This document shows positions 7,385 to 11,994 of a DNA stretch of 11,994 bases, piece after piece. A program made the position numbers and the translations under genes. The stretch covers positions 1 to 11,994 of the forward strand of contig CAZXCQ010000195.1 of NCBI GenBank assembly GCA_964639275.1, given 5' to 3'. This DNA is from CAZXCQ01 sp964639275. GTDB lineage: Bacteria > Desulfobacterota > DSM-4660 > Desulfatiglandales > Desulfatiglandaceae. A model generated the notes under the pieces. That model was not told the origin of the DNA. It worked only from the letters and a program-made list of their open reading frames with translations, and did no database searches. Each line of letters begins with the position of its first letter. The first letter of the stretch is position 1.

Positions 7385-7670
7385 GGTGACACTTTAGCCC
7401 CTTGAAACCCGGGCCGTGGGGGTTTCGTTTTAAAGGGTGTATAACTCGCCCGTAAGAGAGCCTAAAGAAATCACCTGCCATAGGTGAAAACAGGGGGCAG
7501 TATTTGCTGGGAAGTGTTATGGTTTTTGGCAACGTGGATCTCCGTGATTTCTTAACGCTCTCTAACGGTCTCAAACAGGCTTGTCTGCCTCAGGCAGGGA
7601 TACACCCTTTAAAACGGAACCCCCATGGCCCGATCCCACTGCCAATTTTGAAAAGGGCTAAATTGATACC
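7385..7670. mobile_element. MITE-like hairpin element, about 286 bp, no transposase
   Basis: A long imperfect palindrome. The terminal arms are GGTGACACTTTAGCCC (7385-7400) and, read on the other strand from 7670, GGTATCAATTTAGCCC: 13 of 16 identical. Further in, 7411-7441 and 7601-7631 are inverted copies matching at 29 of 31 positions, and 7451-7474 and 7544-7567 match at 21 of 24. Both ends are bordered by AAAAAA (7379-7384 and 7671-7676), a possible 6-bp target duplication, though of low complexity. It encodes no plausible protein; the short frames across it read the same peptide (IHPLKRNPHGP) from both strands, as expected for inverted repeats. This architecture fits a miniature inverted-repeat transposable element mobilised in trans; the family is not identified. 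Confidence 0.75.
7579..7600. repeat. REP-like palindrome nested in right arm of the MITE-like element
   Basis: The stretch has CTGCCTCAGGCAG (7585-7597) at its core, a palindrome except for its central base. It lies in a segment of the right arm (7568-7600, 33 nt) facing only 9 nt (7442-7450) in the left arm, so it looks like an insertion of about 23 nt into one arm. Confidence 0.4.
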
Positions 7671-7688
7671 AAAAAAGAGAGATGACGC

Positions 7689-8120
7689 ATGCGTGAAATT
7701 GAAAAAACCGAGGAATTTTTTAAAAAGGGGTATAGTTGAACCCAGTCAGTTCTGGCCGGTTTCGGCCAGAAATATGGCCTGGGGCAGGACATGGCCTTTA
7801 CACTGGCCCGGGCCTTTGGCGCCGGAATGGGGTTAGGGAGCATATGCGGGGCGGTTACCGGGGCGTTTATGGTCCTGGGGTTTTGCCATCAGAATGAGGA
7901 TGATGAACGCCAGGCCAGATACAAGACCTATGACCTCGTCAAGGAATTTGTCGAGAATTTTAAGAAACGCCATGATACCATTATCTGTAAAGAACTCCTG
8001 AAAGGGGTGGACCTCTCAACAGAGGCGGGGAAAAAAGAGGCTCAAGAGCGACAACTCTTTACAACCGTTTGTCCCCAATATGTCCGGGACGCCGCCATGA
8101 TCCTTGAGGGCATCTTGTAG
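7689..8120 (+). CDS. C_GCAxxG_C_C-family redox protein, predicted selenoprotein (Sec17)
   Basis: A 143-aa protein if the in-frame TGA at 7737-7739 is read as selenocysteine. The family is about 140 aa with four conserved cysteines and a CGAxxG motif. Here they are at position 17 (encoded by TGA, in GYS-U-TQSVL where relatives have a CSQ-type sequence), C53 in CGAVTG, C100 and C128; C66 is additional. Homology-like sequence continues in the same frame on both sides of the TGA (EEFFKKGYS before, TQSVLAGFGQKYGL after), which argues against a chance upstream frame. A SECIS-like hairpin follows directly. ATG 7689 has GAGAG 7 nt upstream. A conventional reading would start at ATG 7791, where no good ribosome-binding site is seen, and would lose the first redox residue. 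The exact function of the family is unknown; a thiol/selenol redox role is inferred. The alternative is a point-mutated pseudogene. Confidence 0.85.
7750..7771 (+). promoter_or_regulatory. bacterial SECIS-like hairpin
   Basis: TTCTGGCC (7750-7757) pairs perfectly with GGCCAGAA (7764-7771), enclosing the 6-nt loop GGTTTC (7758-7763). The loop begins 18 nt after the TGA codon. Bacterial SECIS elements lie inside the coding region just downstream of the UGA and present a short apical loop with a conserved G or GGU that SelB recognises, as in E. coli fdhF. Position, stem length and GGU at the loop all agree. The hairpin also encodes VLAGFGQK, so it is constrained by protein sequence too. Confidence 0.82.
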
Positions 8121-8225
8121 CCAACCACGATCGAGGCAAAGGAGAAGCCATCAGAATCAGATAACCACTTCCCCACAGTATCTTGGCCTCCTGCCATTCC
8201 TACCGCCGGCCTTTAGCGAATTTGT

Positions 8226-8792
8226 ATGGGTTATTTGTCCGCAGACTATTTTGCTTCCGGAAAACTACCAAAACGCACGGGCAATGATCATCCTATTTTG
8301 TCGCCATACGGGATGTTTCGTGCCGCAGATGGAGCGGTGGCTATCGCCCCGAGCAGCGAGGAATCATACCAGCGACTTCTTGCCGCGCTTGACCTTACCC
8401 GTCTAAACGATGATCCGGACCTGGCTACCAACGATCTACGGATGGCGAACCGTTCCAGGATTAATGCCCTGGTAGAGGAAAAAATCAGGGTCAAACCAAA
8501 GGCTTACTGGATAGAGAGGTTAAACAAGGCCGGGGTCCCCACCGGGACGGTCCAGGATCTCAATGGGGTGTTTGACGACCCGCAGGTGCTGCATCAGGAA
8601 ATGGTGACCGCGATCGAACACCCAGGCTACGGGAAGGTCAAAATGACCGGTTTTCCCATTAAGATGCGCAACAATCCCTGCAAAATGAGCCTGCCCGCGC
8701 CCAGGCTGGGAGAACACACCGAAGAGGTTCTTGCTGAGCTCGGTATGGATAGGTCTGAAATCAAGAGACTGCGAGCCAAGGGAGTAATCTGA
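8226..8792 (+). pseudogene. CaiB/BaiF family III CoA-transferase, C-terminal remnant
   Basis: The 188 codons match the C-terminal half of family III (formyl-CoA-transferase-type) CoA-transferases. Recognisable parts are MGYLSADYFASGKLPKRTGNDHP at the front, ADGAVAIA, the AGVPTGTVQDLNGVFDDPQVLHQEM stretch, and PAPRLGEHTEEVLAELG near the end. About 200 N-terminal residues, including the catalytic aspartate region, are missing. The frame is closed by TAG at 8214-8216 and the 105 nt between this and the previous gene contain no recognisable N-terminal coding sequence in any frame. No ribosome-binding site precedes the first ATG. It is therefore probably a leftover from a deletion or rearrangement, and is unlikely to be active. 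An intact member of the same family lies at 10592-11806. Confidence 0.75.
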
Positions 8793-8814
8793 ACTCTCAG
8801 TCAATGGAGGCACG

Positions 8815-9318
8815 ATGGTACTCTCAAAAATCATCTTAGGTCTGGTCCTCCTTGTGTTTGGCCGGAGGCTTTTCTGGCTTTTTGTTGCCATTGCAGGGTT
8901 TTTGGTCGGCACGGAGTTTGCCGCTGTGATCCTTGCCCATCAACCGCAGTGGATAATGTTTTTGGTTGCCGTGGGCGCCGGTCTTCTTGGGGCATTGCTT
9001 GCCGTGATTGCCCAGCGCGTCGCCTTTGGCATAGCAGGGTTTTATGCCGGTTCTTACCTGGCCCTGATGGTGGCTCGGTCATTTGCCACCCCGAACTCCA
9101 GTATGGTCATCTTTATTGTGGGTGGAGTGATTGGGGCGGTCTTGGCTGTCCTGATCATGGACTGGGCAATCATTGGGCTCTCTTGCCTGGTCGGCGCTGG
9201 AGCGATCGTCCGGGCGTTGGCGCTGGGGCCGGGGACGGGCGCCATCGTCTTCCTGGTGCTGGTGATCTTTGGAGCCTTTGTGCAAACAAGGCTCGTGCCC
9301 CACCCCAAAAAGACATAA
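8815..9318 (+). CDS. polytopic inner-membrane protein, DUF4203-like
   Basis: A 167-aa very hydrophobic protein with about six to seven predicted membrane spans by eye, near residues 5-15, 19-40, 46-65, 68-88, 97-114, 116-134 and 142-158. Glycine-rich helices such as VAVGAGLLGALLAVIA and the short charged C-terminal tail (PHPKKT) resemble DUF4203/TMEM198-type proteins, a family of unknown biochemical function. GGAGG lies 4 nt before the ATG. The gene starts 22 nt after the CoA-transferase remnant and is followed 49 nt later by a small CxxC protein; the two may be co-transcribed. No catalytic motif is visible. Confidence 0.8.
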   Translation: MVLSKIILGLVLLVFGRRLFWLFVAIAGFLVGTEFAAVILAHQPQWIMFLVAVGAGLLGALLAVIAQRVAFGIAGFYAGSYLALMVARSFATPNSSMVIFIVGGVIGAVLAVLIMDWAIIGLSCLVGAGAIVRALALGPGTGAIVFLVLVIFGAFVQTRLVPHPKKT

Positions 9319-9367
9319 CACCGCGCTTCACAAGCCTCTTATCGAGATTGTTACAATGGAGTGTGAC

Positions 9368-9661
9368 ATGTTAAAGATGCTAGCAAAGAAGATCTTTGGC
9401 ACACGCCCCCCTGCAGGACCCAAAGGGGGGTTCTTTCTTAATGTCCGCTGTGGTGTTTGCGGCGAAGAATTCAACCTTTTTGTAAACAAATCTACGGATC
9501 TTATCCAGGATTTTGACGAGAGCGATGAGGTGACCTACCTATTGGATAAGGAGATTATCGGTGGCAGCTGTAGAAATCTGATCCGTGTAAGGATGAAGTT
9601 TGATGGGGCCAGGAATCTGGTATCACGGGAAATCAAAAATGGAGAGTTTATAGCAGACTAA
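9368..9661 (+). CDS. small CxxC-containing conserved hypothetical protein
   Basis: A 97-aa soluble protein of unknown function. It opens with a short basic helix (MLKMLAKKIFG), then VRCGVCGEEF at residues 26-35 supplies C28 and C31, and C68 lies in GGSCRNLIRVRMKFD. Three cysteines could form part of a zinc ribbon-like site, but a fourth ligand is not evident. The ending REIKNGEFI resembles what I recall of a small conserved family in other anaerobes and Chloroflexi, which I cannot verify here. The start at 9368 is preferred because GGAG lies 6 nt upstream; ATG at 9356 is possible, and the frame open back to 9269 overlaps the membrane-protein gene without support. Confidence 0.7.
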   Translation: MLKMLAKKIFGTRPPAGPKGGFFLNVRCGVCGEEFNLFVNKSTDLIQDFDESDEVTYLLDKEIIGGSCRNLIRVRMKFDGARNLVSREIKNGEFIAD

Positions 9662-9718
9662 CGTTGATTCATTCGTAAAAACCCATCAATGCCAGCAAAA
9701 TCAACCACCTCTGGATAC

Positions 9719-9744
9719 CCGGTCCCCACCTTCGCGGGGACCGG
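9719..9744. terminator. strong GC-rich palindrome (REP-like/bidirectional terminator)
   Basis: CCGGTCCCC (9719-9727) pairs perfectly with GGGGACCGG (9736-9744) across an 8-nt loop that includes TTCG. It sits between two convergent genes, 22 nt past the hydrolase stop. There is no T-run, so intrinsic termination is uncertain. Its core (CCCCnCCTTCGCGGGGA) resembles widely dispersed bacterial REP palindromes. Confidence 0.6.
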
Positions 9745-9765
9745 CGTTGCGGGCATGATGGGAAC

Positions 9766-10560
9766 TCACTCTGAGCAATTCTTTAAGAAGGCGACCAGTT
9801 CATTATTAAAGGCCTTGCCCTGCTCTATATTGGACAGGTGAGCGGCAGAAGGGAGCACCACCAGCCTCGAGTTGGGGATGCGTGCATGCATCGCCTCGGA
9901 GGCCGCCACGGGTGTCCCGGGATCGTCTTCTCCGACCATGATCAGGGTGGGGATTTTGATCCCGGAGAGTCGTTCCAGGTAATCGAGATTCCGGATGGCC
10001 TCGCAGCAACCAACAAAGCCCGCCACTGGCGTTGCGAGAAACTGCCTGCGGATCATTTGCACCTCAGGAGGGCTGGCATCGAGATAGGGTGGCGTAAACC
10101 ATCGCTCAAGGGTTGCCTGGACCAAGGCCTCCATCCCTTTTTGAAAGGCCGTATCGATTCGTTCCTGCCAGATGGGTTGTGCCTCCTCCGCAACCACGGC
10201 CGCGGTATCACAAAGGGCGAGACATCCAACCCGTTCCGGATAATTCAAGGCCATACACTGACCGATCATTCCCCCCATGGACAAACCCACCCAGTGGACC
10301 ACGTTGATACCCAGGGCGTCAAGCAACCCGATGGCGTCAGCCCCTAACTGCTCAAGGCTATACGCGCCTGAAGGGGCTTCGGTGCCGCCGTGCCCTCGCG
10401 TGTCGTAGCGGAGTACCTGGAAGTGGGCCTCCAGGGACGTCATCTGGGGCTCCCACATGGCCAGGTTGCAGCCCAGAGAGTGGCTTAATACCACTGTCTG
10501 ACCGCCCTCTTTACCGGACAGTTCATAATTCATCTGAATGCCATTTGCGCTTGCTTTCAT
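9766..10560 (-). CDS. alpha/beta hydrolase, 3-oxoadipate enol-lactonase (PcaD)-like
   Basis: A 264-aa alpha/beta-hydrolase-fold enzyme. The oxyanion-hole region is SHSLG at 26-30, the nucleophile elbow GLSMGG at 92-97 gives catalytic S94, the acid is probably D213 in GEDDPGTP, and the base is H241 in SAAHLSNIEQ. The overall pattern (YDTRGHGGTEAP at 52-63; SNIEQ after the histidine) is that of PcaD-like enol-lactonases, but many esterases and thioesterase-like hydrolases share it, so the substrate is not assigned. The ATG at 10558-10560 has AAGGAGG about 9-10 nt upstream. It follows the CoA-transferase gene by 31 nt on the same strand, so the two are probably co-transcribed and may act in one acyl-CoA or ring-cleavage pathway; that link is inferred. 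Confidence 0.85.
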   Translation of the reverse strand: MKASANGIQMNYELSGKEGGQTVVLSHSLGCNLAMWEPQMTSLEAHFQVLRYDTRGHGGTEAPSGAYSLEQLGADAIGLLDALGINVVHWVGLSMGGMIGQCMALNYPERVGCLALCDTAAVVAEEAQPIWQERIDTAFQKGMEALVQATLERWFTPPYLDASPPEVQMIRRQFLATPVAGFVGCCEAIRNLDYLERLSGIKIPTLIMVGEDDPGTPVAASEAMHARIPNSRLVVLPSAAHLSNIEQGKAFNNELVAFLKNCSE

Positions 10561-10591
10561 GGTCTTTGCTCCTCCTTGTAATCTCCCCTGA

Positions 10592-11806
10592 TTAGAGAGA
10601 GGTAATGATTATGCCTTCATCCTGGAGACTCGCTATCTCGTGGGGTTCGTAACCAAGCCAGTTTTCGAGGATGAAATGGTTGTGTTCCCCCAGCCCAGGG
10701 GCGGGCATCCGGATGCTGCCGGGGGTCCTTGAAAATTTGTATGGGATACCGGGTATATCGACGGTCCCGAATTCCTTGTGAAACACCTTCTCAAACATAC
10801 CGCGCTGTTTCAGATTCTCGTCCTCAACCACTTGGTCAAGCGTATAGGCGATGCCACAGGGCACCTTCTTCTTCTCAAGGATGGCGATGATCTCTTTTGA
10901 CGGGTGTTGCGTCGTCCATGCCTCAATCAGGCTGACTGCCTCCTCGTGGTTGTGGATCTGGACCACCAGATTGGAGAACTTCGGGTCCGAGGCCATCTCG
11001 GGACGACCGATGGTTTCACACAGATCTTTCCATTGTCTCGGCGTCATGGCAACGATGGCGACTTTGCCGTCCTTTGATCCAAAAAAGCCATAAAAGGGCA
11101 TCCGGTCCGAAGAATTGAGGACATCCTCGGGCCGCCTGCCAAGGACCTTTTCAACATCCGCCCTAATCGGACCCATCCCCTTGTGGGCCATGGCCCTGTA
11201 GTTGTTAAAATAGAGGACGTCCTGCATGGACACATCGATATACTGACCCTCATTGGTGTTCATCCTGTGAATGAGGGCCATAAGCGCGGACAGGGCCGCA
11301 TAAGCACCGCTCATGAGGTCCCCCCAGTGGTTGGTGGGAGGCACCAAGGTCTCCGTATCGTTCCAGAACTGGCCCGAAGTTGCCTGGGCGATGATATCAA
11401 AGGCGGCCCTTTCGGGGTTGACGCCTCTGGCCCCAAAGCCGGATATGGCTATGTAGATAATATTGCCCCTGACCTTCCTGATATCGTCATACCCCAGGTT
11501 ATATCTCTCCAGACTCCCCGGTATGAGGTTGTGAACAAAGATGTCACAATCGGCCAAAAGCCTCTTCACGACTTCCTGGCCCTTTCGCTTTCTCCAGTTG
11601 ATGGCCATTCCATACTTGTTGCGGTTGAGTATGGAGTAGTTTCGCTCCACCCCGCCAAGCAACTTAAATATGAGCCGGAGCGTATCCCCTTCAGGGGGTT
11701 CCACATGCACCACCTGTGCCCCCATATCGGCGAGTATCTGCGTGCACCTGGAACCCGAGATAAACTGGGCCATATCAACGACCTTAACACTCTCCAGAAT
11801 CTGCAT
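10592..11806 (-). CDS. CaiB/BaiF family III acyl-CoA transferase (CoA:carboxylate)
   Basis: A 404-aa cytoplasmic enzyme that moves CoA between carboxylic acids. Family landmarks are VKVVDMAQFISGSRCTQILADMGAQVVHVE near the N-terminus, NLIPGSLERYNLGYDD, YIAISGFGARG, and AAFDIIAQATSG, whose aspartate (D137 from the chosen start) is the expected catalytic residue. The C-terminus has PAPGLGEHNHFILENWLGY. Length matches the family (about 400 aa). The frame is open 44 codons further to ATG 11938, but that stretch is not family-like and the ATG there lacks a Shine-Dalgarno sequence. ATG 11804-11806 follows GGTGA at 5 nt spacing and is preferred; ATG 11818 is also possible. The acid substrate cannot be told from sequence. 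It heads a likely two-gene operon with the hydrolase. Confidence 0.9.
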   Translation of the reverse strand: MQILESVKVVDMAQFISGSRCTQILADMGAQVVHVEPPEGDTLRLIFKLLGGVERNYSILNRNKYGMAINWRKRKGQEVVKRLLADCDIFVHNLIPGSLERYNLGYDDIRKVRGNIIYIAISGFGARGVNPERAAFDIIAQATSGQFWNDTETLVPPTNHWGDLMSGAYAALSALMALIHRMNTNEGQYIDVSMQDVLYFNNYRAMAHKGMGPIRADVEKVLGRRPEDVLNSSDRMPFYGFFGSKDGKVAIVAMTPRQWKDLCETIGRPEMASDPKFSNLVVQIHNHEEAVSLIEAWTTQHPSKEIIAILEKKKVPCGIAYTLDQVVEDENLKQRGMFEKVFHKEFGTVDIPGIPYKFSRTPGSIRMPAPGLGEHNHFILENWLGYEPHEIASLQDEGIIITSL

Positions 11807-11994
11807 TGTATTCACCATTTCCGGGATGCCCTTTGCCGCATACCTGGGAGCTCCGGCATTTTTGATAGCAGAGTTTCCAATGGATCGCAAGGATTTCCCA
11901 CCTCCCTCTAAACACAAAAGATCCTCTTTCCGTAACATCTAGGGCTTGCGCAGAAATAACTTCGCAGAATTGGCGTCCAGATTTGGGTCAGATT

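Noticed and set aside
7504..7836. A 110-codon open frame crossing the foldback element
   Set aside because: It reads through the inverted repeat and through the selenoprotein gene in another frame, with no family resemblance; the peptide IHPLKRNPHGP also appears from the opposite strand because of the palindrome.
7791..8120. A 109-aa protein starting at ATG 7791
   Set aside because: Family sequence continues upstream in the same frame past the TGA to ATG 7689, which has a better ribosome-binding site. The short form would lack the first conserved redox residue.
8121..8225. Search for the missing N-terminal half of the CoA-transferase remnant, including a second UGA-Sec
   Set aside because: The in-frame stop is TAG (8214-8216), not TGA, and no family-like peptide was found in this gap.
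11807..11938. A 44-residue N-terminal extension of the CoA-transferase from ATG 11938
   Set aside because: The extension does not resemble the family, which begins just before the VKVVDMAQ motif, and the ATG at 11938 has no Shine-Dalgarno sequence.
1..11994. CRISPR arrays, tRNA or rRNA genes, integrase or transposase genes
   Set aside because: No regularly spaced direct repeats, no cloverleaf or rRNA-like segments, and no recombinase motifs were seen on either strand.

Overview
The window looks like chromosomal DNA of an anaerobic bacterium, most likely a Desulfobacterota (former Deltaproteobacteria) sulfate reducer or syntroph. The signs are a four-gene 2-oxoacid:acceptor oxidoreductase operon whose electron-transfer subunit is a GltD-like flavoprotein fused to a ferredoxin, two family III CoA-transferase sequences, REP-like palindromes, and an apparent selenoprotein gene. 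This lineage call is inferred from gene content, not computed.

Layout. (1) 109-1488 (+): an unusually long Ldh2-type (malate/L-lactate dehydrogenase family) oxidoreductase, convergent with (2) 6002-1566 (-): a compact operon of gamma subunit, NAD(P)H/FAD oxidoreductase fused to delta (ferredoxin), alpha, and beta (TPP) subunits. Adjacent genes overlap or nearly touch. The operon has a strong sigma70-like promoter at 6121-6150. (3) 6385-7227 (+): panB, divergent from the operon. PanB consumes 2-ketoisovalerate, a possible substrate of the neighbouring oxidoreductase. (4) 7228-7688: non-coding, holding a roughly 286-bp transposase-less, hairpin-forming inverted-repeat element (MITE-like) flanked by A6 on both sides, with a REP-like palindrome nested in its right arm. 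(5) 7689-8120 (+): a C_GCAxxG_C_C-family redox protein in which codon 17, the place of the first conserved cysteine, is TGA. A perfect 8-bp hairpin with a GGTTTC loop follows at the right distance for a bacterial SECIS element, so this is best read as a selenoprotein. (6) 8226-8792 (+): the C-terminal half of a CaiB/BaiF CoA-transferase (gene remnant), then a polytopic DUF4203-like membrane protein and a small CxxC protein. (7) 9719-9744: a strong REP/terminator palindrome between convergent genes. (8) 11806-9766 (-): an apparent operon of an intact CaiB/BaiF CoA-transferase and a PcaD-like alpha/beta hydrolase.

The strongest discovery is the selenoprotein. Read conventionally, the gene would be called as a 109-aa protein starting at 7791, losing its first redox residue. 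The second is the mobile element whose right end abuts the ribosome-binding site of that gene. The oxidoreductase operon is a clear functional unit: a 2-oxoacid is decarboxylated to an acyl-CoA and electrons leave through clusters on a fused subunit that can also bind FAD and NAD(P)H. The substrate is not settled; beta and alpha look pyruvate-type, while panB next door suggests 2-ketoisovalerate.
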